From assembly GCF_017355915.2 (NCBI RefSeq), contig NZ_JAFEUV020000012.1:28214-92213 (forward strand): DNA of 64,000 bases. Direction: 5' to 3'. Shown piece after piece: positions 9,701 to 18,471 of this stretch (within the stretch, counting starts at the first letter, position 1; the number at the start of each line of letters is the position of its first letter). Origin of the DNA: Telluribacter roseus. Lineage in GTDB: Bacteria; Bacteroidota; Bacteroidia; Cytophagales; Spirosomataceae. The translations under genes and the position numbers were made by a program. The notes beneath the pieces were generated by a model that was given only the letters and a program-made list of their open reading frames with translations, was not told the DNA's origin and did no database searches.

Positions 9701-12382
9701 ATGCACTTTATCCCCTTCACCCGCTTTTTCCCACTAGTTATCGTTTTACTCAGCCTGTTGATCACCGGGTGCAGTACTGGTGTACAAGTAGAAGAACGCC
9801 CCCTCACCGACAACTGGACCCTTATCTCCTCCAAAGAGGTACAGGCTGACGTTCAGGCCTTATCTTCTGAATCATTCACCCCCGACAACTGGGTAAAAGC
9901 CTCGGTACCCACCACCGTACTGGGGGCCCTGGTCGATGCCGGAGTCTATAAAGATCCGTTCTTTGGGAAAAACCTGGAAACCATACCTCGCCAGCCCTTT
10001 GAAAACGCCTGGTGGTTCAGGACGAGCTTTGAGTTAGATGGCTTCAGTAGTGAGAAAGAACAGCTCCGCCTGCTCGTGGATGGCATCAACTACCGGGCCG
10101 ACTTCTGGCTCAACGGCAAGCAAATAGCCTCGCAAGATACACTGTTTGGTGCCTTCCGCCAGTTCGAGCTGGATATTACTGAGGCAGCCCGGGCGGGTAC
10201 CAATGTACTGCTGGTACAGGTTCACCCGCCTAAGGTACGTGACTTCTACATGGGGTTTGTGGATTGGGCTCCTACCCCACCCGACCACTACATGGGCATC
10301 TACCGCGAGATCCGCCTGAAGCGTACCGGTAAGGTATCCATCGACGCTCCGTTTGTACATCCCGATCTGGACCCGAAGAATCTGGCGGAAGCTACGCTGA
10401 AAGTAAGTACTGAGCTCACCAACCACAGCAACTCCCCCCGCAAAGTAGTAGTAACCGGTACCATCGAAGACATAAAGCTGGAAAAGGAAATAAGCCTGGC
10501 TCCCCGCCAGACGACAATAGTCCAGTTTACTCCGGACGAATTTGAGCAACTTCGAATTAAAAATCCCCGCCTGTGGTGGCCCAACGGCCTGGGCAGTCCG
10601 GAGCTGTACACCCTGAAACTGGAACTGGAGGAAGAAGGGTCGCTCATCGATCAGCAGCAGACCCGCTTTGGCATCCGAAAGGTCGAAACCTACCTCAACG
10701 ACAAAGGCGTGCGGGGCTATAAAGTCAACGGCCGGGAGGTACTAATCAAAAGCGGAGGCTGGGTGGATGACCTATTTCTGCGCTATATGCCCGTGAAGGA
10801 CGCCGCCCAAATCCGCTACGTAAAGGAAATGAACCTCAACTCCCTCCGCTTTGAAGGCTTCTGGGGCAACAATCACCACATCTACGACCTCTGCGATGAA
10901 AACGGGATCCTGCTCATGGTAGGCTGGAGCTGCCAGTGGGAGTGGCCCGACTACCTCGGTCTGGAACTGAACATGAAGGAGGGAGACGAGAACCTGCCCA
11001 TCAACGAGGGGGTTGACCTCTATGCGGTGAAGCTCACCCCCGACGAGGAAACACTCCTATCCGACTACTTCCGCGATCAGGTCAGGTGGCTACGCAATCA
11101 TCCGAGCATATTTACCTGGGCCGGTGGCAGCGATGCTATGCCTAAAGCCGGATTGGAGAAGCGGTACCTGCAAACGCTGGCCCAATATGACCCTACCCGC
11201 CCCTTCCTGCTGTCGGCCGGCGATTTTAAAAGTGACGTAACGGGTCCATCGGGCATGAAAATGAACGGTCCCTACGAGTACGTACCGCCCGTGTACTGGT
11301 ACGAAGACCAAAAGCTTGGCGGTGCCTTTGGCTTCAACTCCGAAACGGGCCCCGGCCCGCAGGTACCACCGGCAGCGAGTATCCGCAAGATGATACCCGA
11401 TGCTGACCTGTGGCCACCCGACAATACCATGTGGAATTTCCATTCGGGACGGAAGGATTTTAATACTCTGGGCGTGTACCTGACCGCGCTCAACAATAAG
11501 TACGGCAAGCCCCAGAACCTCGAAGAACTGGCCCTGAAAGCGCAAGTGATGAACTACGAAGCCATCCGGCCTATGTTCGAAGCCTTTGTCATCAACCGCC
11601 CTACGGCCACCGGCGTAGTCCAGTGGATGCTCAACTCGCCCTGGCCGGAGTTTTACTGGCAGCTTTATGACTACTACCTGATGCCCACCGGGGCCTACTA
11701 CGGCACCAAAAAGGCCGCCCAGCCCCTTAGCCTTATCTACGACTACCACCACCATACCGTGCACCTGAGCAACGATACCCGCCAGCCCATCCGGGACTAC
11801 AGGGCCGAGGTAGTCCTGCTGGACCAGCAGTCGAAGGTAGTGTACCGGAAGGAGGCCTCAATCCAAGCTGCCGCAGATCAGGTTCAGGAGCTCCTGAAGC
11901 TACCGGCTCTGGCGGGCAACCGCCAGGTATACTTCCTGGACCTGAAGCTCAAAGACGCAGCCGGCCGGGTAGTAGCCGATAACTTCTACTGGCTGGCCTC
12001 CCGCCCCGACCAGCTGGACTGGAACAAATACTTCTGGTACTACACGCCGCAGAAACAATACGCCGACTTCTCAGCTCTAAGTACATTACCACAGGTACCT
12101 GTACAGGCCGAAAAGAAGGTAATCAGGCACGGGGACGAAAGCGAAGTAGCTGTTACCCTAAAGAATCCTTCAGCCCATTTAGCCTTTTTTATAGAGCTGG
12201 AACTGGCTCAGGGAGCTGACGGACCTGCGGTACTTCCCGTTTACTGGTCCGACAATTACGTATCGCTACTACCTGGTGAAAGTAAGACCCTGACCGTACG
12301 GTGCAGCGCCAAGAACACTGAACAGAAAGAACTGGTGGTCAGGATCAAAGGGTACAACCTGCAGAGGTCCATTACTCTTTGA
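9701..12382 (+). CDS. GH2 lipoprotein, exo-beta-D-glucosaminidase-like
   Basis: Predicted envelope lipoprotein that removes non-reducing-end glucosamine (or mannose) residues. The chosen ATG gives a signal peptide ending in the lipobox LLITGC; ATG 9671, overlapping the previous stop, is an alternative adding ten residues. Domain order is GH2 sugar-binding (about 60-200), immunoglobulin-like, TIM barrel, and C-terminal beta domains. Two motifs match the exo-beta-D-glucosaminidase (CsxA) branch: WAGGSDAMP, where Asp478 replaces the usual acid/base Glu, and FNSETGPGP with nucleophile Glu548. Spacing of 70 residues resembles CsxA (Asp469/Glu541, from memory). Linked to an aminotransferase and near a GH20/NagX block, it fits chitosan or amino-sugar breakdown. 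Mannosidase-type activity remains possible. Confidence 0.9.
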   Translation: MHFIPFTRFFPLVIVLLSLLITGCSTGVQVEERPLTDNWTLISSKEVQADVQALSSESFTPDNWVKASVPTTVLGALVDAGVYKDPFFGKNLETIPRQPFENAWWFRTSFELDGFSSEKEQLRLLVDGINYRADFWLNGKQIASQDTLFGAFRQFELDITEAARAGTNVLLVQVHPPKVRDFYMGFVDWAPTPPDHYMGIYREIRLKRTGKVSIDAPFVHPDLDPKNLAEATLKVSTELTNHSNSPRKVVVTGTIEDIKLEKEISLAPRQTTIVQFTPDEFEQLRIKNPRLWWPNGLGSPELYTLKLELEEEGSLIDQQQTRFGIRKVETYLNDKGVRGYKVNGREVLIKSGGWVDDLFLRYMPVKDAAQIRYVKEMNLNSLRFEGFWGNNHHIYDLCDENGILLMVGWSCQWEWPDYLGLELNMKEGDENLPINEGVDLYAVKLTPDEETLLSDYFRDQVRWLRNHPSIFTWAGGSDAMPKAGLEKRYLQTLAQYDPTRPFLLSAGDFKSDVTGPSGMKMNGPYEYVPPVYWYEDQKLGGAFGFNSETGPGPQVPPAASIRKMIPDADLWPPDNTMWNFHSGRKDFNTLGVYLTALNNKYGKPQNLEELALKAQVMNYEAIRPMFEAFVINRPTATGVVQWMLNSPWPEFYWQLYDYYLMPTGAYYGTKKAAQPLSLIYDYHHHTVHLSNDTRQPIRDYRAEVVLLDQQSKVVYRKEASIQAAADQVQELLKLPALAGNRQVYFLDLKLKDAAGRVVADNFYWLASRPDQLDWNKYFWYYTPQKQYADFSALSTLPQVPVQAEKKVIRHGDESEVAVTLKNPSAHLAFFIELELAQGADGPAVLPVYWSDNYVSLLPGESKTLTVRCSAKNTEQKELVVRIKGYNLQRSITL

Positions 12383-12694
12383 TTCAGGCTCCTGTCTTTT
12401 CCCTTGGATCTGGTTTGGATGGCTTTGGAGAACACAAATTGTACCCCCTCTTTTTGTTCCAGATACATACGTATAGCTATGAACGGACATAAACGAATGA
12501 ACATGAAAAATATTTATCTGCCTTAGTCCTTTTTCTTCAAACAAAACTTTTCAACGGCAGTTACGGCATAGTATAGCTGGCTATCACTATACGTCAAACA
12601 CGACCAGACTGTATTAAGATACTAGCGGTTACATGTTTTTCGTTTTTTTATTAACTTTGTCTACTTGTTTTCATAAAAGCTAGTCGCTTTATAC
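12383..12694. other. Intergenic region with no gene
   Basis: About 310 bp between the GH2 gene and the histidine kinase. No ORF with coding character or clear terminator was seen. A TAACTTTG element at 12652-12659 is a candidate promoter box for the kinase. Confidence 0.5.
12652..12659 (+). promoter_or_regulatory. Candidate Bacteroidota -7 box (TAACTTTG)
   Basis: Matches the Bacteroidota sigma-A -7 consensus TAnnTTTG and sits 35 bp before the kinase ATG. No convincing TTTG -33 element lies at the usual distance, so this is tentative. Confidence 0.35.
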
Positions 12695-14605
12695 ATGCAA
12701 CAAAATTGTAATCTCCTGCTTCAGAATATTAAGGAAGCGATCCTGATGCTGGATAAAGATGGATACATTATGTATTCCAATCCAGCAGCCACCTCTATTT
12801 TGGGTTATACGCCCGATGATCTTATAAATAATCACCTTACCAAGCTATATGGTGACAAAGAGGAAGCCGTAAAGGCTGATTACGAGATCCGCGAGTCGCT
12901 GAAGCATGGGAAGTATCAGGTTGAAGGCTGGAAGTACACGAAAACCGGTAGCCAGGTATGGTGCGAAATGCGGCTGGTCCCACTATACAACGAACAGAAC
13001 ATACACGTAGGGTACTCATGTACCCTGCTGGATATGTCCGAACGAAAAAAACGGGAGATAGAGCTACGCCAGTCGGAGGAGCGGTACCGCCTGATGGTGG
13101 AAGGGGTAAGAGACTACGCGATCTTTATGCTGAATCCGACCGGGCATATCATCACCTGGAACGAAGGAGCCCGGCGCACCAAGGGGTACAGTTCCTATGA
13201 GATCATTGGCAAACACTTTTCTACGTTCTATACCGCGGAGGATCTGGAAAACGGCAAACCTGCCCGCGAACTTAAAATAGCCATTGAGACCGGAAAGTAC
13301 GAAGAAGAAGGCTGGCGGATCAAGAAAAACGGCTCTGTGTTCTGGGCCAATGTTGTGATTACGTCCCTGTTTAACGAGCAAAACAAACATATCGGATTTT
13401 CGAAAGTAACCCGTGACCTGACGGAGCGGAAAGAAAACGAGGAATCGCTCCGCCAGAGCGAGGAGCGGTACCGGTCGCTGGTAGAGCAGGTAACTGACTA
13501 CGGGATATTCATGCTGGACGAAAGGGGCCGGATCATCAGCTGGAACGAAGGGGCCCGGCGTATGAAAGGGTACAATCCCGATGAGATTATCGGTAAGTAC
13601 TTCTCTATCTTCTACCCGGAAGAAGACATCCTGAACGGAAAACCCTCACACGAGCTGAAAGTAGCCCGGGAGGTAGGTAAGTACGAGGAAGAAGGCTGGC
13701 GCCTCCGCAAGGATGGTACCCGGTTTTGGGCCAACGTAGTTATTACGGCCGTCTATAACTACGACGGTGCTCTCATTGGCTACTCCAAGGTAACCCGCGA
13801 CCTGACCGAGCGCAAAGAAGCCGAACGGGCCCTGCGCGATAGCTATGAGCGCTACCGCCAGCTCAGTGAAGAACTGAAAATAATAAATGAAGAGTTAACA
13901 TTGGCCAATGAAGAGCTCGAGCAGTTTACGTCCATCGTATCGCATGACCTTCAGGAGCCCGTAAGAACAATCAAAAGCTTTCTGCAGTTGATTGATATGA
14001 AGCTGAACAACCAGCAGTACGAGGATATGCAGATCTACATCACCAAGTCGGTCAATGCCGCTAACCGGATGAAGGAGCTGATCCAGAATCTGCTGAGTTA
14101 CACGCAGGTAAGTAAGAAAGAAATATCGGAGGATGAGGTAAACGTACAGGAGCTGCTTAACCAGGCCCTGCAGAACGTCAAAACCTCGGTCGATACCACT
14201 AACGCCGAGATTATCATTGAAAGTGAGGTGGATACCATACATGGCGATAGTATTCAGCTGGTACAACTGATCCAGAACCTGCTCAGCAACGCGCTGAAAT
14301 TTACCGAAGCCGAGAGTCCCCGTATCATGATCAAATGCAATAAGGAGGACGGACAGGTTAAATTTGCCATCAGCGACAACGGTATTGGCATAGCGGAAGA
14401 TGACCTGAGTAAAATATTTGAAATATTCAGGAGGCTGAACACCAGGAAAGAGTATCCGGGTACCGGTATTGGACTGGCTATCTGTAAGAAGATCGTAGAC
14501 AGACACCGGGGGAAAATCTGGCCGGTATCCGAAAAAGGAAAAGGCACAACCTTCTATTTTACAATCAGTGAAGAAAAGGTAGACAAACTACCAATACTAC
14601 AGTAG
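12695..14605 (+). CDS. Triple-PAS sensor histidine kinase
   Basis: Cytoplasmic two-component sensor of 636 residues with no membrane segment. PAS1 spans about residues 5-115, PAS2 about 130-240 and PAS3 about 260-365. PAS2 and PAS3 are close copies sharing WNEGARR, YEEEGWR, FWANVVIT and SKVTRDLTERK. A coiled-coil rich in Glu and Leu leads into HisKA, with SHDLQEP carrying phospho-acceptor His417. The ATPase domain has N box NLLSNALKF, G1 SDNGIGI and G2 GTGIGLAI. The architecture resembles phytochrome-type or Rcp1-partner kinases of Bacteroidota. A receiver-only gene follows after 24 bp and is the likely partner. The signal is unknown; PAS domains may bind a cofactor or small ligand. Confidence 0.93.
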   Translation: MQQNCNLLLQNIKEAILMLDKDGYIMYSNPAATSILGYTPDDLINNHLTKLYGDKEEAVKADYEIRESLKHGKYQVEGWKYTKTGSQVWCEMRLVPLYNEQNIHVGYSCTLLDMSERKKREIELRQSEERYRLMVEGVRDYAIFMLNPTGHIITWNEGARRTKGYSSYEIIGKHFSTFYTAEDLENGKPARELKIAIETGKYEEEGWRIKKNGSVFWANVVITSLFNEQNKHIGFSKVTRDLTERKENEESLRQSEERYRSLVEQVTDYGIFMLDERGRIISWNEGARRMKGYNPDEIIGKYFSIFYPEEDILNGKPSHELKVAREVGKYEEEGWRLRKDGTRFWANVVITAVYNYDGALIGYSKVTRDLTERKEAERALRDSYERYRQLSEELKIINEELTLANEELEQFTSIVSHDLQEPVRTIKSFLQLIDMKLNNQQYEDMQIYITKSVNAANRMKELIQNLLSYTQVSKKEISEDEVNVQELLNQALQNVKTSVDTTNAEIIIESEVDTIHGDSIQLVQLIQNLLSNALKFTEAESPRIMIKCNKEDGQVKFAISDNGIGIAEDDLSKIFEIFRRLNTRKEYPGTGIGLAICKKIVDRHRGKIWPVSEKGKGTTFYFTISEEKVDKLPILQ

Positions 14606-14624
14606 ACAAACTACCAATACTACA
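14579..14624 (+). repeat. Perfect 23-bp tandem duplication across the kinase stop codon
   Basis: Two adjacent identical 23-bp units (14579-14601 and 14602-14624), each beginning GTAGACAAACTACC and ending ACTACA. The first encodes the last residues of the kinase; the stop codon sits at the start of the second, which fills the spacer before the receiver gene. Confidence 0.9.
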
Positions 14625-14629
14625 ATAGA

Positions 14630-15061
14630 ATGAGAAAGTTTAAAATCATTGTGGTGGAGAATGACGAGGACGAGCAGTTCTTTATGAAGCAGGGCTTCGA
14701 TACCTCGGGCTTATTCGAGATCATAACCATGGTACGCAACGGAGATGTGTTGCTCGAGTGGTTAACGGACAACCAGGCTACCCTGCCGGACGTCATCCTG
14801 TCGGACCTGAACATGCCGGGCAAAAACGGCTATGATATCATTTCCGGTATCAAGTCTAACCCTACCTATACCCATATTCCTGTGATCATTACCTCGACAT
14901 CCTCTACCAAGACGATCGTGGACAAATGCCTGAATTTGGGAGCCGCCGACTACGTAGTTAAGCCCGATACGTTCATTGAGTACGTTCCCTACGTGGAGAA
15001 CCTACACCGACTGATTGAGAATAAAAATCTGGTGAAAGACTCTGATGCCCTGGCATCCTGA
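14630..15061 (+). CDS. Receiver-only response regulator
   Basis: CheY/Rcp1-like single receiver domain of 143 residues with no output domain. The acidic pocket is ENDEDE, the phospho-acceptor Asp59 lies in LSDLNMP, the switch Thr/Ser region is IITSTSS, and Lys111 is in YVVKPD. It is co-oriented 24 bp after the triple-PAS kinase and followed by a terminator, so the two form a complete operon. Output would have to come from protein-protein contact or onward phosphotransfer. Confidence 0.93.
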   Translation: MRKFKIIVVENDEDEQFFMKQGFDTSGLFEIITMVRNGDVLLEWLTDNQATLPDVILSDLNMPGKNGYDIISGIKSNPTYTHIPVIITSTSSTKTIVDKCLNLGAADYVVKPDTFIEYVPYVENLHRLIENKNLVKDSDALAS

Positions 15062-15081
15062 AGGTGATCAGGTACCTATAC

Positions 15082-15115
15082 AAAAAAGAGCCTTTATACG
15101 TAAAGGCTCTTTTTT
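15082..15115. terminator. Bidirectional rho-independent terminator
   Basis: AAAAAAGAGCCTTTA and TAAAGGCTCTTTTTT form a 15-bp stem around a 4-nt loop. A-tract and T-tract on both sides allow it to serve both the receiver gene (plus) and the convergent DUF1080 gene (minus). Confidence 0.9.
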
Positions 15116-15137
15116 GTAACTCGTATGGATCCTGAGA

Positions 15138-15863
15138 CTATAACTCCCGTATACGGATATTCCGGAACGAGGCCTCATCGCCGTGGTCCTGGAGCAGAAT
15201 GTGCCCCTCGCCCATCCCGTAGCCTTCTACGCTCTTGAACTTACTGGCTGCCTTTGCCTCCATAAAAGCCTTACTACCCCGCTCATATTCGACTACCTTG
15301 GTACCATTGAGCCAGTGCTCCACGTGGTTGTCCTTCACCACGATCCGGCCGGTGTTCCATTGACCGATGGGCTTGAGCTTACGGGCCGAGGGCGCTATCA
15401 TTTCGTACAGGCTGGCCGTGCGGCGCTTATCATCCTTGTCTTGAGCTATATCCTTATTTCCGGTATCATCGATCAGCTGGTACTCGGGGCCCAGCAAGCC
15501 TCCGTCAGGATACTTCCGGACGGCGTACTTCAGGCCGGTATTGGCACCCGGCGCCAGCTTAAACTCAAACTGCAGGTCAAAGTCGCCGTACTTCTTCCGG
15601 GTGATAATATCTCCGGCCTTGTGGGTCTTATTGCCGCCTCCATTTACGGTGAGTATTTTGTCCGACACCACCCAACCCCGTTCCGGAAACTGATCTGACC
15701 CGCTGCTGGTCCACTGGCTGGTGCCGGTTCCATTAAAAAGCCAGATCCATTCAGACGGTGGTTCGGATTGTACGGGTGCATTGGTTTGGACGAACAGGGC
15801 TGTACCGGTTAGGAAAAGAGAAGTAATCAGGGTAATCATCGGTATAAGGGTTAGGTGTTTCAA
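15138..15863 (-). CDS. DUF1080 (3-keto-disaccharide hydrolase-like) secreted protein
   Basis: Secreted concanavalin-like jelly-roll protein of 241 residues. It has an N-terminal signal peptide (about 25 residues) and the DUF1080 core: WIWLFNGTGTSQWTS, GGGNKTHKAGDIITRKKYGDFDLQFEFKL, GANTGLKYAVR and the C-terminal FRNIRIREL. Members of this family include 3-keto-glycoside hydrolases and many uncharacterised carbohydrate-binding domains. It lies 8 bp after the XylR-like regulator gene on the same strand and ends the ROK-transporter-regulator-DUF1080 run. Whether it is catalytic here is not shown. Confidence 0.9.
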   Translation of the reverse strand: MKHLTLIPMITLITSLFLTGTALFVQTNAPVQSEPPSEWIWLFNGTGTSQWTSSGSDQFPERGWVVSDKILTVNGGGNKTHKAGDIITRKKYGDFDLQFEFKLAPGANTGLKYAVRKYPDGGLLGPEYQLIDDTGNKDIAQDKDDKRRTASLYEMIAPSARKLKPIGQWNTGRIVVKDNHVEHWLNGTKVVEYERGSKAFMEAKAASKFKSVEGYGMGEGHILLQDHGDEASFRNIRIREL

Positions 15864-15871
15864 TCAAACTA

Positions 15872-17035
15872 TTATCTGCCGGCCAGGTAGCGGTTGCGGT
15901 ACTCAATAGGGTTACATCCTTTTACCTGCCTGAACTGCCGGGCTATGTTCTTGCTGTCGTTGAGGCCCATATCCAGGGCTATCTCAAATACGGTCATGTC
16001 TGTTTCGAGCAACTTCTGCGTAAACTTCTCGATCCGGAGGTTATAGATGTACTTGTAAATGGGGTAGCCCGTAATATCCTGGAAGCGTTTCTCCAGCGAA
16101 CGCCTTGACAGAGGTACCTGCTTTACCACATCCTCCACGCTGAGGTTGCGCTCTATATTCTGGTGGATGTACTTGAGCGAGGAGGCAATGTGGTGGTCAT
16201 GGGTAGCATAGATATCCGTTGACTGCCTCGTCACGATCTGAGTCGGCTTCACCACGATATCCTGGTACTCAGCGATGCCGTTGCGGATCATGTAGTCGAG
16301 GAGCCGGGCGGCATCGTAGCCTCCCTTTTCGGCATCCAGCGCTATGCTCGACAGCGGCGGATCCGACAGCTCACACAGCATCACGTCATTATCCACCCCC
16401 AGTACGGCTACCTCTTCGGGTATACGTATACCCGACAGGCGGCAGGCTTCGGTAATATGCTGGCCCTGGTTGTCGTCGCAGGCCATCAGCGCTATGGGCT
16501 TGGGCAGTGACTTCAGCCACTGACTAAGTGAACTGGGCCGGTAGTACCAGAGCTCACTGGCGCTTTCCATCGTATTCTCGAACGAATGTACCTGATAGCC
16601 GGCCCGCCTGATGCGCGATTCAAAGCCTTCGGCCCGCTCCCTCGACCACACGATATCCCCGAAACCGTAGAAGGCAAAGTGGGTAAATCCCTTTTTGAGG
16701 AAGTACTCGGCTGCCAATACGCCGGTTTCGTGGTAGGCACCGGTGATGTTGGGTATCTCGGTAAAGCGCTCCTTAAAGTCCTGGGCGATCACGGGTATAC
16801 CGGCCTGTACGATCTTCTCGATATCCTTGTCATTGTACAACTGCCCGATGATGCCATCCGCCTCCCACTCGAGAGCCCACTGCAGTATTCCTTCCAATCC
16901 GATGGTTTCGCGGTGAAAGAGCGGCATCCGGCAGAAAATCCACGGACCGTACTCACTGGAGTACTTGCTGATGCCTTTTAGCAGGTCTTTGCTGTACTCC
17001 TCCGCAAAATCAATAAGCAGTATGATCTTATACAT
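15872..17035 (-). CDS. XylR-type transcriptional regulator (LacI-like sensor plus AraC HTH)
   Basis: Cytoplasmic sugar-responsive regulator, 387 residues. The N-terminal two-thirds resembles LacI/periplasmic-binding folds (ADGIIGQLYN, FAFYGFGDIVWSRERAEGF, ALMACDDNQGQHITEACR, VAVLGVDND). The C-terminal 100 residues form an AraC-type double helix-turn-helix (SLKYIHQNIERNLSVEDVV, SRRSLEKRFQDITG, IALDMGLNDSKNIARQFRQ). This fusion is the XylR layout. It sits between the transporter gene (46 bp upstream) and DUF1080 (8 bp downstream), so it probably controls this amino-sugar block rather than xylose. Ligand is inferred from context only. Confidence 0.93.
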   Translation of the reverse strand: MYKIILLIDFAEEYSKDLLKGISKYSSEYGPWIFCRMPLFHRETIGLEGILQWALEWEADGIIGQLYNDKDIEKIVQAGIPVIAQDFKERFTEIPNITGAYHETGVLAAEYFLKKGFTHFAFYGFGDIVWSRERAEGFESRIRRAGYQVHSFENTMESASELWYYRPSSLSQWLKSLPKPIALMACDDNQGQHITEACRLSGIRIPEEVAVLGVDNDVMLCELSDPPLSSIALDAEKGGYDAARLLDYMIRNGIAEYQDIVVKPTQIVTRQSTDIYATHDHHIASSLKYIHQNIERNLSVEDVVKQVPLSRRSLEKRFQDITGYPIYKYIYNLRIEKFTQKLLETDMTVFEIALDMGLNDSKNIARQFRQVKGCNPIEYRNRYLAGR

Positions 17036-17081
17036 GCCTTACCAGTAGTTGCTGTACTATAAGTGACTCAGGGGGACTTTT

Positions 17082-18332
17082 CTACTTAAATAAGTCCTTG
17101 AAACTACTCACCGTAGCATTGTTGACCAAAGGCTTGGCCCACAGCCCGATGCTCAGGATATAGCCCAGGGTGAGCAGGTTAAAGAGCATGGCCATCCGGA
17201 GCCCCACCAGCTCGCCCAGCCCGCCAATGATAAGCGGGACGATGGCCCCTCCGGCTATACCGCTACAAAGTATACCCGAGAAGGTACCGTGGTGATTAGG
17301 TACGGAGTTAAGCGCCAGCGATACGATGATCGACCACATCACGGAGGCGAAGAAGCCCGTGATCGGAAAGGCGTAGATAGCAGTCTCCTTTAATCCGAAC
17401 AGCGCCACCAGCAGCGCTACGACCGCCCCGGCCGTAAAGGCAATGAGTACCCTCCGGCTGTCAAACAACTTGAGCAGTACCAGCCCCAGTACGCAGCCGA
17501 TCGTCAGCAGTCCCCAGAAGTAGGACATCACGCTGGCTCCCGTTGTAGCCGGGTCTACGTCGTGGTAGGTCTGCAGAAACTTGGAAGCCCAGTTGGCTAT
17601 ACCCTGCTCGGTACCCACGTAGGAAAAGATACCCAGGAAGAAGAGTAGCACCATCCGGTTGGACAGTAGCTCCCGGAAGGTTTCGCCGGTACCCATGCGT
17701 TCGTCGTCACGCAGTTCTACGGCCGGGAAGCGTACCAGGCCAATCACCAGTACCATCAGCAGGGCCACCAGCGCGAACACCCAGTAGAGCGATACCCACT
17801 TCATGTCAGCAGGTACTACGCCGTTGAAAAGACTGATCAGTGGAGAGCCATCGCCCGAATGTACATGGCGCACCAGGTAGCTGTACAGCAACGGACTCAG
17901 GAAGGAAGCTCCGCCAAAGAAAAGCTGCGCCAGTACCGAGTTAAAGGCAAAGTTCTCCTCTCCCCCCGCTACCCGTAGTAGCGGGTTGATCACCACCTGC
18001 AGCATAGCCATGCCGATCCCGATCAGGAATAGGGACGTAAGCGCGATGGGGAAGCTGGGAATGATAGCAAACAGCAAAGCCCCGGCAAAGGCGATCACAA
18101 AGGCCCAGAACAGTACCTTTTTCTCCCGGTACTTCTCGGCCATGATACCCGACGGTATGGACATGACACCGTACGAAACAAAAAAAGCAAAAGGCAGAAA
18201 ACCAGCCAGGCCGATGCTCAGTTCAAAGCTATCAACGATGTCAGGAATAATAGGGCCCAGGATGTTGCTCAGGAAGGAGATGACAAAGAATATGATAAAG
18301 ATGAGGAAGACCAGCAGAGAGTTACGTTTCAT
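17082..18332 (-). CDS. MFS sugar transporter, FHS/NagP-like
   Basis: Inner-membrane major-facilitator carrier of 416 residues with about 12 membrane segments. The N-terminal half includes GLAGFLPFAFFVSYGVMSIPSGIMAEKYREKK, the loop-2 region typical of fucose/glucose/GlcNAc proton symporters (FHS family). The second half has FFASVMWSIIVSLALNSVPNHHGTFSGILCSGIAGGAIVP, also typical. Flanked by a ROK kinase upstream and a sugar regulator downstream on the same strand, and near GH20 and NagX-like genes, the best inference is uptake of GlcNAc (NagP role). Fucose or another hexose cannot be ruled out. Confidence 0.92.
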   Translation of the reverse strand: MKRNSLLVFLIFIIFFVISFLSNILGPIIPDIVDSFELSIGLAGFLPFAFFVSYGVMSIPSGIMAEKYREKKVLFWAFVIAFAGALLFAIIPSFPIALTSLFLIGIGMAMLQVVINPLLRVAGGEENFAFNSVLAQLFFGGASFLSPLLYSYLVRHVHSGDGSPLISLFNGVVPADMKWVSLYWVFALVALLMVLVIGLVRFPAVELRDDERMGTGETFRELLSNRMVLLFFLGIFSYVGTEQGIANWASKFLQTYHDVDPATTGASVMSYFWGLLTIGCVLGLVLLKLFDSRRVLIAFTAGAVVALLVALFGLKETAIYAFPITGFFASVMWSIIVSLALNSVPNHHGTFSGILCSGIAGGAIVPLIIGGLGELVGLRMAMLFNLLTLGYILSIGLWAKPLVNNATVSSFKDLFK

Positions 18333-18471
18333 ACAATAGGTACTAGCAAATGCAGGGTTAGGAATAGGAGTTGATCAGGTACCCATAGGTACCTGCTGAA
18401 ATATACGATAAATTAGATAAGCCCAAACGGAGCAAGAGGCATTTTGTACGTGATTCGTTGACCATTATTCA

